Source: Dipteris shenzhenensis (taxonomy: Eukaryota > Polypodiophyta > Polypodiopsida > Gleicheniales). Taken from it: a stretch of 64,000 bases of DNA. The stretch lies in assembly GCA_047967505.1 (NCBI GenBank), contig CM106538.1; one strand, written 5' to 3'. The notes under the pieces were generated by a model. It did no database searches. It was not told the DNA's origin and saw only the letters and a program-made list of their open reading frames with translations. Position 1 is the stretch's first letter. Each line of letters begins with the position of its first letter. The position numbers and the translations under genes were made by a program. Below are positions 32,450 to 44,397 of this stretch, one piece after another.

Positions 32450-33520
32450 ATGTATTTTCATGCAGTTTTCAAGTCGTGGAGAAGTTTATTGACAATGACA
32501 TTAGAGAATGTCTCTAATGTGACTTTGGATTACGAAGGAAGAATAGCTAAACCAAATTCTTTTGGAAAATATATGGGACATCACATGGATAGGAGAGTTT
32601 GGTTTTTGCTTGTACAGAAAGACAAACTATTATGTGTGGTGTCTAGGAAAGATTTTGAAGAAAATGAGGAGCCGTGGGGTGCAACATTTGCAAAGAAAGA
32701 TATGATTTATGCCTATGTAGTAGGACTTATAGTTGAGAAGGAATATTTTGTGCACATCTTTACAAAATCAAGGGATGCAAAGGTTGGTGGTGAACGTTTC
32801 GTACTATCAATGAAAGATGCTAAACACTTTGTCATGCCACCTCCTAGACCATTGTAGTTTCCAGATCTTCAAAATGCATTGGAGGCTCTCACAAACATTT
32901 GCAAACAATATCTAGAGGTAGATTCAACTACAATGCATACAAAAATCATGCTTGAGTACTTCAAGGAAGCACAAAATGCAACTGGAGTTGATGCACCTCC
33001 AAAGGAGACCACCCATGCAAAAGATGATGCCACTCAAGAAAATGAAGAGCCAAAAGTCTTACCTGCACATCGATTAAGGAGGATAGAATACCACAAAAGA
33101 AGGTCCAATGCGGTTATGGTGCAACCCCTTAAAAATAAACCACGTCATCGAATGTAGAGGGCCAATACTTCTAGAGTGGTTGTATGAGCTACAAGCACTC
33201 TAGTCATAAGTAATCAGAAAAGGCATCACTCATTAGTGTTAAAAGCACAAAGAGAAATGTAAGAAAAAGAAGAGGACATGCATAATAAGAAAAATGAAGT
33301 GACATTGAAAAAGGCTCTAAATCTTTGTCTTAATGAGGTAGTTACTCAAGATGATCCCATATAGATTTGGGATCACTTACTCTATCCTGTGAATGCAAAA
33401 TCAATGGGGACGGCTAGACTTTATACAAATAGCAGGATACTTGATAAATCCTTCGCAATGAAAATTTTCAATACACTGATAAATGGAAGGACACCAGTAA
33501 CAATAAATGTAGTTCTCTGA
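32450..33520 (+). pseudogene. Unidentified long ORF closed by five nonsense mutations
   Basis: One reading frame runs from 32450 to a terminal TGA at 33518-33520, about 356 codons. It is broken by five stops (TAG 32855, TAG 33155, TGA 33185, TAA 33260, TAG 33362) but no frameshift. Each stop would be Gln or Arg if a C had changed to T. The first part (32466-32857) has well-mixed composition with KPNSFGKYMGHHMDRRVWF, SRKDFEENEEPWG and MKDAKHFVMPPPRPL; the middle is acidic then basic (LRRIEYHKRR); the last part (33290-33510) looks coding again. A splice-acceptor-like TTTTCATGCAG ends at 32465, so the true exon may start at 32466. I recognise no family. It may be a host exon or a TE accessory ORF. 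A reverse-oriented gypsy fragment abuts its 3' end. Confidence 0.5.
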
Positions 33521-33960
33521 GGTATCTATCATTGCATGAATAGTCCAACATAGGATTCCAATTATTATTCTCTAATTTGTTCCATATATTAGAAAAGTCT
33601 GTATCCTCTTGATAGGAATTCTTCATACCTTCGAAAGGCTGGGACTCTATAGCAGTGATGTGACTTATACTTGGCTTTCTGCTAAGAGCATCAGCAACTA
33701 CATTTATTTTTCCAGGTTGATACTGAATCATGGGCTAAAACCTTTGTATAAATGATGCCCACTTGATGTGCCTATCAAATATTAGTGGCTGAGTCAACAA
33801 ATGCTTGATACTTTACTGATCAGTTTTGATAAGAAACTCAACTCCCATCAAATAATGTTTCCACATTTGTAAGGTGTGCACAACAGTGGCGGTTAATTCT
33901 TTATCATATAACTCTCTTTATACCCCATAGAATGGCCATGGATAAAGCTATTACTTTGAA
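33490..33960 (-). pseudogene. Ty3/gypsy RNase H fragment
   Basis: The minus strand encodes the C-terminal part of a gypsy RT/RNase H. YDKELTATVV lies near 33920, then GVEFLIKTDQ, SIKHLL, IKWASFIQRF, and finally MIQYQPGKINVVADALSRKP at 33731-33660. This is the standard end of the RNase H and start of the linker to integrase (x-Y-x-P-G-x-x-N-x-x-A-D-A-L-S-R). Two stops occur in the RNase H. Integrase does not follow, because the sequence is replaced by the eroded ORF that ends at 33520. Confidence 0.88.
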
Positions 33961-36079
33961 TAGTCCTAGAGTTTTCCAAGAAGTCTTCACCAAATTTCTT
34001 GGAACAAGAATTTCAGGTGCAGGTGTTGGTACATCCAGTGGGGGAATTTTTTCGTGAGCTTTTTATTGCAAGCTTTTTTGAGAAACCGGCAAGCCTTTTT
34101 AGATCCCCAATCACACCACTTTTAACCCAACACACACACATACACACACAATATGACTCTTTTCAGATGTGGACAAAAATCTACCATTTCCAAAGAGACC
34201 AAGAATCCTGCATTACATGAAGGATATTCTCTGTGAACTTTTTTGGCTTCCTGGAAAGTGTGCAAACCTTTTCCACACATTTGCACTTAGGACTTTAGCC
34301 ATATCTAAGGATTGCATGAAGAGATTAAATTTATCTATATCAATGCTAGAGATGCCTTTATGTTGACATATCAATTTCTCCATATACACCACGGTCAGGA
34401 TATCAAGGGTTGCACATGAGATTCAAAATATTTATTTATAGCCTAAATCCCTTACCAAAACTCCAACATTTTGATATATATGCATAATTTGGCATTTTTT
34501 ACACTTGAAATGAGCTAAGAAGGCCCAAAAACCCTGAAAAATGACTGTAAACATGGGTATCTTTTGATGATTTTTCAAAACCCATGTTAACATCCACAGA
34601 GTACAGCCACCAAATGCAGGGTAATCAGTGACTAGAGGTGACCAGGCCGCATGATCTACTTCAACGAACAAGCTCAAGGAGTTTGATCCCCAAATACCCA
34701 AAGTTCAAGGATTCCAAGCATAGGTTGTATGTTCCATCTAACACCAAGACCAAAGATTGTAGGCAATGTGCACATTTCAGATCCACATCCATGAAAATGG
34801 CTATAGCAACAAAAATAGCCATGAAAGGAGTAGAACTCAAACTCGGGGAATTTGATCCCCAAATATCCCAAGGCAAAAGATTGCAGGCAATGTGCAGGGT
34901 TACCGTTGAGTGTCTTGCAAAAGTTAAGCCTCGCCACTCTAGGTTTTGAATCGTGTTCACAGGGTCAAAGCCCCAAATGGTTTAAGGCGTGAGGGCCCTC
35001 AGGGAGTTTGAGCCCCAAATCACCTAAGCCTAGGAGGCACGAGGCAAACACAAGCACTATTTGAGAACCAATTAGGACCACCTCCTAATACCAGGTTTGT
35101 CCTAGGCACTTTAATATGGTGAACACAAGTGGTATTTCCACTAGTAGGGAGAGATGAAAAGAATAGAAATATTCCTTGGCACCCTATGGGCCCAAGAGCC
35201 TTTGGTTGTAAAAGAAAAGGAGAGTGCTAAAAAGGAAAAGGGTTGGCCCTCCCTTCAAAAAGTGACTAGTATAAAAGGCCAAATTGTTGACTTTGGTCTT
35301 CATTGTTGTTTGAACAAGTTTGAATACAAGCTCCCTCTTCTCTTCCAAGAGAGTGTTTTGGGTCTCTTGTTTCCATTGTAGTACCCTTGTGTTTGCCACT
35401 CCATCCCCCTTCACTCTCCTCTTCCCTTCTCCTTCTCCCTCCCTTCTCCCCTCTCCTCTCCCCTCTCCCCCTTCCCTCTTTCTCGCATGGAAACACATTA
35501 CAACACGCTGGAGGCTGCTTGAGTGACATTTGCAGATGACTCGTGCCTTGCATTGCTCTCACAAGGAGTAGCTCAGAGTGGAGGCTCCATTGGCATATCT
35601 TCAACATCCTCATGACACTGAGTCACTGCCAAGATCCACCACATTTTTGGCACTATTGCCAAGGAGAAAAGGTATGCTTTTGCATTTGCACTTGTTTCCC
35701 TTCGATATCTACCCATTGCACAAGTCTTCAAGCCTAACTTGGAGCTTGTTAGTGGTGTTGTAGGAGAAAAGCAAGGGAGGAAGTGAGTGTGGATGGAAAA
35801 GTAGGAAAACTATTTTTCTTTCTTGTTGGAATGTCATTTGGGAGCATTGGAAGCTTGTTTTTTATGCTTTTTATTGTTTTAAGTTGATAGGAACATAGTG
35901 GGTGTGATTGTTGAGTGTGGGAGGTCCAATTCCATCAAAAAACAACCAAAATGTTGATTCTTGCCAAATCTTGAGGTTGTTTTGTGTTCTAGAACTCACC
36001 CTTCATGAAATTTTGCATTTTTGCTTCCAAAAAAAGTTTCTTCTTCAAGTTTTTTTCATTGTATAGGTGAACTAGGTAG
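33961..36079. other. No recognised gene; repeated phrase and CT tract
   Basis: The phrase (G/A)GGA(G/A)TTTGA(T/G)CCCCAAAT occurs at about 34679, 34848 and 34999 and AAAGATTG(T/C)AGGCAATGTGCA at about 34753 and 34875, so this part is an irregular duplication. A C/T-rich tract lies at 35395-35475 and gives overlapping low-complexity frames on both strands. CACACACATACACACACA occurs near 34131. No domain was found. Confidence 0.5.
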
Positions 36080-36840
36080 TGTAGCACCCCCCTAGCATAA
36101 CAAATCCAGGACAGAAATGCAAATCCTACAAAAAATCCACAAAAATCAGTCAGCGACACTATGTTTTCCTATCCCACTGACTCGACACCATAGAGCTATC
36201 CCACCGACCAAATATTTCACTGCCCAATGCATTAGTCATATCCCGTAGGTCAAATCTAGTGCCATAGAGCTATCCCACTAGCCTAACTTCTAACCACATC
36301 CTAACCCATTGCCCCGATTAAATGCATGTCAGAGTTGCTATCCCGCTAACCTGATAGCTGTTGACCTAGCACTATAGAGCTATCCCACTGATCGTGCTAT
36401 TCTTCTATGCCATCACGATGCGGTGAACCACGCCCATGCTTGTGCTCATATTCGTATCCCTCTGCCTGTTGCATTATGTCGATCGTACTGCCTGTTACTA
36501 TTTCATTCCACTGATTGTCGCTCTGTCCCTTGCACTGATTGTCACATTATGCTTATTCTGCCGATCATCATTTCACTCCTATCATGTCGCTTGGTGCGAT
36601 TTTTGATCCCCACACTCGTCACGATAACTATACCGCCGCTCGGTGCTCCATTTGTATCCCATTGACTTGTGATCCTGCCGACTTGTGATCTTGCCAACTT
36701 GTGATCCTGTCGCACACTTGGCAAGATCTACCCTGCCGATCATCGCATTATGTCGATCTTGGTGCTCGTGTCATTCTACTCTGCCAAGGTCGCTATAGAG
36801 CTATCCCATCGACAGTCGCGATACCTTTGGGGTAGCCAAA
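36080..36840 (+). repeat. Gypsy LTR-like region with degenerate subrepeats
   Basis: The region is built of degenerate units around CCATAGAGCTATCCCA(C/T)(C/T)GAC, recurring at roughly 40-100 base spacing, with satellite words such as GATCGT, GATTGTCGC and CTTGTGATC(C/T)TGCCGAC. It stands immediately upstream of a gypsy gag. The same subrepeats occur at 51120-51460 on the far side of the element. I infer these are the remains of its LTRs, or the LTRs of two related elements. A start TGTAGCACCCC at 36080 is possible; no primer site was found at the other end. Confidence 0.45.
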
Positions 36841-36952
36841 GAATTAAAAAATTCTAGAACCTCAGTTCAACCTGGGGGTGCTCAGCTGAAGGCCTCCCAC
36901 ATGTACTTGAGGTCTGGAAGAATTTTGCCAAAGGATTCTATGTCGCAAGAGA

Positions 36953-38625
36953 GTGCTTCAAGCTATGCTCAGCACACCCTCTGACCTAGCTAGGAATCTG
37001 GGAGCTCAATCCCTAGCCTCCACTCTAGTAGGCCCCCAGCCAGAGACTCTATCTAGTTCCGATGAAACAGAGAGTTTGGACGAAGTGATGCAAGACCCCT
37101 CGGGTCCAAGGGCATCGAAAGCTCCATTCACAAGTGTAGCCCCTCCCAACTCGCCTACACCTTTGGTTGCATCCAGGCTTAGAGGTACATTCTCCAACAT
37201 GTTCGATCGCTTAGGCCAAATAGGGTTGGCACACATGGAGAAGAGAACCCCTTCATCGGCATGTTTGCAAGGAGGGAGGGCCAACAACATCTAGTGCCAA
37301 ACCACAGACCAAGACGAAAACCACCTTCGCTGACCTAGGACCCTCTGCCTATGCCAAGCCTTCCCAGTGGGAAAACATGGATGATGAAGATCCATGGATG
37401 AGGGAATTTCGAAGGCAAGATCCAGCCGAAGGATCCAGCCGAAGGGTACTAAGAACTTCCAAGGCAGAGCGCCTTATGAACCTCCAATAGTCCAGGTGCC
37501 GCCAACCTTCGCCAACTATGGGACACCATAGTTCCTCCCTACTACCCATCGCATGGAACTAACATCCCCATGCCCTAGGACCCACCCCCTTTGGGAGTAC
37601 ATCCCTTCACATCCATACTAGTTGCACCAATGAATGTAGGCCTTAGCACATTCGTCCCAATGCCAGTACCATCAACCACGTGGATACCACCACCTAGGCC
37701 AACCTTAAGGCCAACCCTGCACCCCGTCAGGCCCACAGCGACACCACCTTTGCTAGCCACTCAAACGGTGTTAACTAATGAGGCAATGCATATCTCGGTG
37801 AACGCCCTAGGAAGGGAGGCCACACCACCTCCACCCACCCCAGTATTTTCCCATAGGGATTGTGAATCCCTCGAGGAGTTGACCCATAGCCATCTCCAAC
37901 CTAATGACCAAGTTCCTTGGAGAAGAGGATGGGGTCTCCCACGCGGAGCGATTTGAACAAATTTGTGAAGCCTATGGCACTCCCAGAGACCTAGAGATGG
38001 CTAATGCATTTGGCCTCATCCTAGATGACAAAGCAGGCCAATGGTATAGGGCTCTCACCCCAAAAGAAAAGATCAACTGGGAGACATTGAGAAAGTCCTT
38101 TATTGTGGGGTCGCCCCCAGCAGCCATAAATGGAGCTCGATCAACCAATTGTATGGTGTAAAGTAGAATGATAAGGAATCCCTAAGGGATTACATTGCCA
38201 AGATCAAGCACCTCAATGCCTGCTATAAACCGTACGATCGGATGAGCGACAAATGACTGTTGCCTCGCTTCCTTATCGAATTGGCAGACTCGAAGGTACA
38301 TGACCACCTCATGGTGATGAACCCTACCTCCTTTAATCTATGCAGCAAGGTGGCCATCTACATATGTGACAGCATGATGGACAAGGTGAATTTGAATAAA
38401 GCCCCAGCTCCCTCAAAAATAGCTCCATCAGTTAGGTCTTCAAGTGTAGAATCGATCAAGAAAGAGACTAACGAGCCCAAGGGCTTGGATATGAGGAAGC
38501 TGGCCTCTAATCTGTTAGATCAGCTAGGCCAATAGTGGAGGACAGGAACCTCCAAGGAGCTACCAAGCAACCCCCACTTGTTTCTGTGGAGAGAGAATGC
38601 TGCCTGGTTTGGGTTATGCAATGGC
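36953..38625 (+). pseudogene. Ty3/gypsy gag, N-terminal and capsid part
   Basis: Plus-strand frames form one gag with frameshifts. A disordered N-terminal region (36953-37294, Ser/Pro-rich) leads to a Pro-rich segment (37591-37900) and the capsid core at 37904-38535. The core has ERFEQICEAYGTPRDLEMANAF, DDKAGQWYRALTPKEKINWE, TLRKSFI, then ESLRDYIAKIKHLNACY and FLIELADSKVHDHLM. These match the Retrotrans_gag domain of plant Tat/Athila-type gypsy elements. Gag forms the particle shell. The coding region is cut at 38630 by Copia-A and continues with zinc knuckles beyond 44649. Confidence 0.8.
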
Positions 38626-38630
38626 AACCA
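38626..38630. other. Target-site duplication AACCA (left, Copia-A)
   Basis: AACCA directly precedes the first LTR fragment and is repeated at 44644-44648 directly after the last LTR fragment. A 5-bp duplication is normal for copia integrase and shows that everything between is a single insertion event or its later rearrangement. Confidence 0.85.
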
Positions 38631-38726
38631 TGTTGAGATATCGAGCTCCACTCATGATATGCCAGGGTGACCGTTGTGTATTTATGTCACCGACTTGTTA
38701 GCTGTAGATGCGGTTGGTACACCGCC
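38631..38726 (+). repeat. Copia-A LTR fragment, LTR positions 1-96
   Basis: TGTTGAGATATCG... runs as far as ...GTACACCGCC and is then interrupted by a complete LTR that starts again from base 1. The fragment carries the outer left end of the insertion. Confidence 0.92.
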
Positions 38727-39078
38727 TGTTGAGATATCGAGCTCCACTCGCGATATGCCAAGGTGACTGTTGTGCATTTATGTCACCGACTTGTTAGCTA
38801 CAGATGCGATTGGTACACCGCCCACGAATAATAGCTGGATGATAGCTATCCTTATCTACACTAGTTCGTGGATCAGTTAGTATGCCACCTTAGTTAGTTG
38901 AGTTTGGTTTGAGACCCACATATAGGGTTCTTCTATTTCTTTGTACTTGAGTTCTTTTGGCTTACACAACTAAGAAGAGGAAAACTATTTTCAGCCTCCA
39001 CCTTTGTGTGTATTCCCCCATTGTGCATGTGAGAAAGCCACAAGTGAGACTCCTTCCCTCTCTCCCACTATCTTCACA
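38727..39078 (+). repeat. Copia-A complete LTR 1 (352 bp)
   Basis: TGTTGAGATATCG ... TATCTTCACA, same length and ends as the Copia-B LTRs. It is followed by a primer site with one change (TGGTATTAGAGCC at 39079). Confidence 0.95.
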
Positions 39079-39596
39079 TGGTATTAGAGCCTTGTTCGTG
39101 GTAAGGAGCTCAAGAAAGCAAACCAAGTTCACGGTGTCCTAGTAAGAGGACCAATGTTGCTTTCCTATTTCGATTTTGGGAGCAAATCTCTACAGGTAGT
39201 ACAGCCAGAAGTGCAAGAGTGCACTGTCTCAGATTGAGACACCCTTTGCGGTGTGGCAAGAGGGCAGTATATGCTGCGGGTCAGGGCGAAGCCCTATGTG
39301 ACTTTATTTTTCTGATTCGAGGCCATTTCGGGGCCCGTTTTGAAGGCGGAAGTTCTTCGCAGGCACTCAGAAAAAGGCTTGGCAAATAACCCAGTCTATC
39401 ATGCTAGAACAAAGCACATTGAGGTGCATTATCACTATGTGCGGGAGAAGGTTTTACTAGGTCTTATTGATCTAGTTTATGTCAGCACAGAGGATCAGGT
39501 CGCTGACATATTCATGAAGGCATTGGGCACAGAGAAGCTGCGCAAGTTCGGAGACCTACTTGGTGTACAAGAATTGGGATTGAGCTCGAGGGGGAG
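39079..39596 (+). mobile_element. Copia-A deleted internal region 1
   Basis: The leader following the primer site is intact to about 39377. It then jumps to the end of the RNase H (KNPVYHARTKHIEV-like, VSTEDQVADIFMKALG) and to the polypurine tract GAGGGGGAG before the next LTR. Gag, protease, integrase and RT are all missing. The open frame at 39340-39636 spans the leader/RNase H fusion. Confidence 0.92.
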
Positions 39597-39948
39597 TGTT
39601 GAGATATTGAGCTCCACTCATGATATGCCAGGGTGACCGTTGTTTATTTATGTCACCGACTTGTAAGCTGCAGATGCGGTTGGTACACCACCCACGAATA
39701 ATAGCTAGATGACAGCTATCCTTATCTACTCTAGTTCGTGGCTCAGTTAGTATGCCACCTTAGTTAGTTGAGTTTGGTTTGAGACCCACATATAGGGTTC
39801 TTCTATTTCTTTGTACTAGAGTTCTTTTGGCTTTCACAACTAAGAAGAGGAAAACTGTTTTTAGCCTCCACCTGTGTGTGTATTCCCCCATTGTGTATGT
39901 GAGAAAGCTGCAAGTGAGACTCCTTCCCTCTCTCCCACTATCTTCGCA
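39597..39948 (+). repeat. Copia-A complete LTR 2 (352 bp)
   Basis: The second full LTR, shared by the two internal regions. It begins TGTTGAGATATTG and ends TATCTTCGCA (one change from TATCTTCACA). Confidence 0.95.
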
Positions 39949-39961
39949 CGGTATCAGAGCC
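39949..39961 (+). other. Primer binding site, Copia-A second unit
   Basis: CGGTATCAGAGCC, one base from the initiator tRNA-Met complement TGGTATCAGAGCC. The leader to gag follows (39962-40458). Confidence 0.8.
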
Positions 39962-40458
39962 TTGTTCATGGTAAGGAGCTCAAGAAAGCAAACCAAGTTC
40001 ACGGTGTCCTGGTAAGAGGACCAGTGTTGCTTTCCTATTTCGAGTTTGGGAGCAAATCTCTGCAGGTAGCACAGCCAGAAGTGCAAGAGTGCACTATCTC
40101 AGATTGAGACGCCCTTCGCGGTGTGGTGAGAGCGCAGTATATGCTTTGCGATTTGAGGCCATTTTGGGGCCTGTTTTGAAGGTAGAAGTTCTTTGCAAGC
40201 ACTCAAAAAAAGGCCCTGTTTTTGCTGTGCGACCACTGCTCTGTTGGTCAGTGAAAAGTTGCCGCAAAAATTGCATCGTATGCCTGTGTGTAGAGATATT
40301 GGGAGTTGCAGAATCATGCTTGTTGCCTGTTCATGCAAAATCATCACTAGGAAGTGATTGTGTGGTCAAATACCACTTTTGTCAGTTTTGCAAATCTGCC
40401 CGTGTGAGGCAAAAGCTGTGTTTTTTTGTAGTGACAATATATTTTGCAGTGTTCTGTA

Positions 40459-41394
40459 ATGGCATCTGATTCTCTTTCATAGATTGTCACTGAAAAGTTT
40501 GACAAGAACAACTTCCAGGCATGGAAGTTTAGAATGACGAATTTCCTTATGGGAAAAGGCTATTGGGAGTTCATTACAGGAAATGAAGAAGAACTAGTTC
40601 TTCCTATCGTTCCCAATCAATAGAAAATGCAGGCATTTAAAGGATGGCATGAGAGAGACAAAAAAGTTATGTACTGGCTGTCTATCAGTATTTCAGATTC
40701 TATGATTGTGCATATTCAGGATGCAAGTACGCCAAAGGAGGCATGGGATACTTTGGCCAAAATGTACAGCACAAATATGCAAGCCAGGAAAATGCATCTC
40801 AAACAGGAGTTGCACAATGTGCAGAGAGAAAATTTGAGCATCAACGACTACCACATGAAGGTGAAGAAAATTGCAGATGCACTTGCTTCCATTGGGTCGC
40901 TAGTGGAAGATGATGATCTAGTTTCTGTGACCTTGAATGGTCTAGGAAAGGATTATGCACAGTTCTGGACATCCATTGCCGTCCGTGAAAAATTTCCTGA
41001 TTTTGAAGAGTTGTTTGCTCTTCTAATTTCTGAAGAGCAGAGAAATGGGGGTGCATCTTCTTTAGGAGAAACTTCAAAAGAAATTGTCTTCTACTCAAAT
41101 GCTGGAAGAGGTAGAGGCAGAGGTAGAGGAGGCCGATCTGTAGGCTGTGGTAGAAATCAAAATATGCAGCAAACTCAAGAAAACCAGTCCTATGGAGGAG
41201 GACGTGGTAACTCTAGAGGCAGGGGGAGCCAAAGAGGCCGTAGTGGATGGCAGAGAGGCCAAAATGCAAACAACAATGTTGAATGCTACTACTGTGGTAA
41301 AATGGGTCATATGGCTAAGGACTGCTACAAAAAGCAGAATGACATTATGAATGGAAAATTGCAGCAAGGCAATTATGCATCTTCCAGTAGATAG
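40459..41394 (+). pseudogene. Copia-A gag
   Basis: Gag starts at ATG 40459 (MASDSLS) and is of the UBN2 / Retrotran_gag_2 type: KFDKNNFQAWKFRM, MGKGYWEF, VMYWLSISISDSMI, AWDTLAKMY, a Gly/Arg-rich segment, then one zinc knuckle CYYCGKMGHMAKDC near 41284-41325. Stops occur at 40480, 40621 and 41392. Comparison with the otherwise nearly identical Copia-B gag shows CAG or CAA at each of these positions. The GRGRGRGG-rich region before the knuckle probably aids RNA binding. The gene is dead but readable over nearly all its length. Confidence 0.92.
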
Positions 41395-43456
41395 GGCGAT
41401 GACAGAAATGAGCATCTATTTATGGTGCAGCACATGACCAATTCTATGACAAGTGCAGAAGAATGAAATGATGTGTGGTATGTTGACTCAGGTGCATCAA
41501 ACCACATGATAGATCATGCAGAGTGGATGCAGGATGCAAGGAAAATGGAAAAACCAAGATTTGTGGAGACTGGTGATGATACTGCACATCCTATTGTGCA
41601 GATTGGTAAAATTCCTTTGTCTATGTAGGATGGGAAAAAGGAATATTTGTCCGATGTATTTCATGTCTCGAACATCACCAAGAACCTGGTTTCTATTGGT
41701 CAAATGGTTGAGCAGGGCTTGCAGGTTAGATTTAATCCTCATGGATGCTTTGTTGAGGATTTGAAAAATAACGGTCGCTTGATAGCAAAAGAAAAGAAGA
41801 AGGGCAGGATGTTTACGTTGGATGCGGACATGCCTGAATTGAGTGCAGCAATGTTTGCACATGGGACCGGTGTAGTTGCAGATATTGATATGTGGCATAA
41901 ACGCATTGGTCATGTTAATATACAGCGACTTAAATCAATGCAAGTCCAAAATATTGTTGCAGGATTGCCTAAATTCAAGGTTGCAGAAAGGCATAAGGTT
42001 TGTGAAGCCTGTCAATTTGGAAAATAGGTAAGGAAACAATTTCCTAGGCATGTTCAAGAGAGTAAAAAGCCATTGGAATTAATCCACTCTGATGTGTGGA
42101 CTACTAAAGCTACATCTATTGGAGGCTGTCACTATTTTGTCACTTTTATTGATGACTTCAGCAGAAAAGTTTGGGTGTATTTTATGAAAAAGAAAAGTGA
42201 AGTGTTTGGGCACTTCAAAGATTTTAAAGCTATGGTTGAAAAAGAAACAGGCCTACAAATAAAATGCCTAAGGTCAGATGGAGGGGGAGAGTACCTCTCA
42301 AATGAGTTTGCAAGGTTTCTACAGGAGCATGGCATAAAGCAGCAATATTCATGCAATCATACCCCACAGCAAAATGGACTTGCAGAAAGGAAAAACAGGC
42401 ATATTGGAGAGGTATCTCGGGCCATGCTAAATGAGAAAGATCTACCATATTATTATTGGGCTGAAGCAGTTGCTACAGCAGTTTACATAATGAACAGACT
42501 CCCACTGCAGCAATACATGGCATGATGCCAGAGGAGATGTATACTGGTAGGAAACCAGACATTTCTCATTTGAAAATTTTTTGTTGCATTGCCTATGTTC
42601 ATGTGCCAGACAAGTTGGGGTCCAAGTTGGATCCAAAAGTTGAGAAGTCCATCTTTATTGGTTATTTTCTATAGCAAAAGGGTATAGATGCTATAACCCT
42701 TCTTCTCATAAGTTTACAGTGAGCAGAGATGTTGTTTTCGATGAGATGAGCAGCTGGTATAAACCAGTAAATGTGATGATTGATGTAGATGCACAAAATG
42801 GTAATGCTACACATAATTCACAGCAGCAATCACAAAATATCAGTGGACCTATAGTGTCCTCTAGCAGTGGTTCACATACTTTGCCATGGACAGGCAGATT
42901 GAGATCAGGAGAATCTCCTCAAAGCAATGCAGATAGTGGTACACAGGTATCACGAAAAGGAAAAGAGAAGGTAGATCAGCCCATGTTTGATGTGAATGCA
43001 GGTCACTCTTATGTGGATGGTGAATCCAGTGGCTCAGAACACAGCATTGATGATGAGTTGGGTATTCCTTCTGTTGTTACACCTAGAGTAAGGAAGACCA
43101 GGGATGTTTTGAGAACACCTGGAAGTGAGCCTATTTTGCATAGGTCTACCAGAGCTAGGTATCCTGTGGATAGGCTGAAATATGATGGATTTATAGCCAT
43201 TCACTGTGCCTATATGGTCAAAGTGATACAGGAATTAGAACCCACTTCCTTTGAGCAAGCCATGGGAAATGAAAAATGGGAGAAAGCCATGGATGAAGAA
43301 ATGGATGCCTTGGAAGCAAATGCTACATGGGAATTGGTTCCTTTGCCTAAAAACAAGAATGCAATTGGCTGTAAGTGGGTTTATAAGATCAAGCACAATG
43401 CAGATGGTTCTGTGAATAGATACAAGGCAAGATTAGTTGTCAAGGGGTATGCATAG
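41395..43456 (+). pseudogene. Copia-A protease and integrase
   Basis: The protease motif WYVDSGASNHM is intact near 41477. YLSDVFHVSNITKNLVSIGQM follows, then the pre-integrase zinc region (WHKRIGHVNIQRL ... CEACQFGK), and the integrase core with HSDVWTT, FIDDFSRK and DGGGEYLS (42090-42290). After a frameshift near 42510 come PDISHLKIF and the chromo-like tail. Next is a Ser/Gln-rich linker (42719-43130) and the beginning of the RT domain ([35 protein letters not shown]). Stops at 41464, 41626, 42026, 42672 and 43456 mostly replace CAG codons of Copia-B. Integrase joins the cDNA to the host genome. Confidence 0.9.
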
Positions 43457-44397
43457 ACATATGGCATTGATTATGAAGAAACATTCAATCCGGTTGCAAG
43501 GATGGCAACTATAAGAGCAATCATTGCTATGGCTGCATCAAAGGGATGGTCTTTACATCAGATGGATGTAAAGAATGCCTTCTTGCATGGTGATTTGCAA
43601 GAAGAGGTCTTTATGGAGCAGCCAGCAGGTTATGTTCATGCTATTCATCCTGAGTTTGTTTGCAGGTTAAAGAAAGCCTTGTATGGCTTGAAGCAAGCAC
43701 CTAGAGCATTGTCTGACAAGATAGGACATTATATTGTCACTATTGGCTTTCAGATTTCCCAGGCAGATTTCTCACTCTATGTGAGAAAAATAGAGAAAGG
43801 GATTATGCTACTTGTCATTTATGTTGATGATTACCTGGCCAGATTTAAGCTATGCTGTTGGATTGGTAAGTCAATTTATGCAGGCTCCAAGGAAACCGCA
43901 TTTGGATGCGGCTAGATGCATACTCAGGTATGTGAAGTCCACATTGCAATATGGACTATTTTATGAGGCTGGGGTTCAGATACACTTGCATGGATACACT
44001 GATGCTGATTGGGTTGGTAGTACTTCTGATAGACGATCTACCAGTGGATATGTGCTCTCTTTTGGGAGTGCTGCAGTCACTTGGAGTAGCAAGAGATAGC
44101 CTACAATTGCCTTGTCGAGCATAGAGGCTGAGAAAAGGGGTGCAGCAATGGCTCCATGTGAGGTAGCTTGGTTGCATACGCTACTTTATGATATGCATCA
44201 GTCTAGAGATGGGCCAGTTGTCATTTATTGTGACAACATGAGCAGTATACACTTAGGAAATAACCCAGTCTATCATGCTAGCACAAAGCACATTGAGGTG
44301 CATTATCACTATGTGTGTGAGAAGGTTTTACTAGGTCTTATTGATCTAGTTTATGTCAGCACATAGGATCAGGTCGCTGACATATTCACGAAGGCAT
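43457..44397 (+). pseudogene. Copia-A reverse transcriptase and RNase H
   Basis: RT continues YGIDYEETFNPVARM, LHQMDVKNAFLHGDL, LKKALYGLKQAPRA to the catalytic YVDD at 43820-43831. Directly after this about 310 bp present in Copia-B are missing and the frame enters LARFKLC. RNase H follows with YTDADWVGSTSDRRSTSGY (catalytic Asp intact), a stop TAG at 44097, SSIEAEKRGAAM and IYCDNMSSIHL, and it is cut off at 44397 (IFTKA) where an LTR fragment begins. Without the RT thumb and connection it could not have been active after this deletion. Confidence 0.9.

Noticed and set aside
35154-35613. Overlapping 70-115 codon ORFs on both strands
   Set aside because: They are driven by the C/T-rich tract at 35395-35475 and show no domain.
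38727-39948. An independent third copia insertion with its own target duplication
   Set aside because: No separate 5-bp duplication flanks it; it shares an LTR with its neighbour and only the outer AACCA pair is present.
39779-40107. 78-codon frames in copia LTR/leader (repeated at 44474 and 52343)
   Set aside because: They cross the LTR end and primer site and recur only because the LTR recurs; they are not part of Gag-Pol.
41095-41415. Minus-strand 106-codon hydrophobic ORF (also at 53692-54012)
   Set aside because: It is the antisense shadow of the Gly/Arg-rich and zinc-knuckle part of gag.
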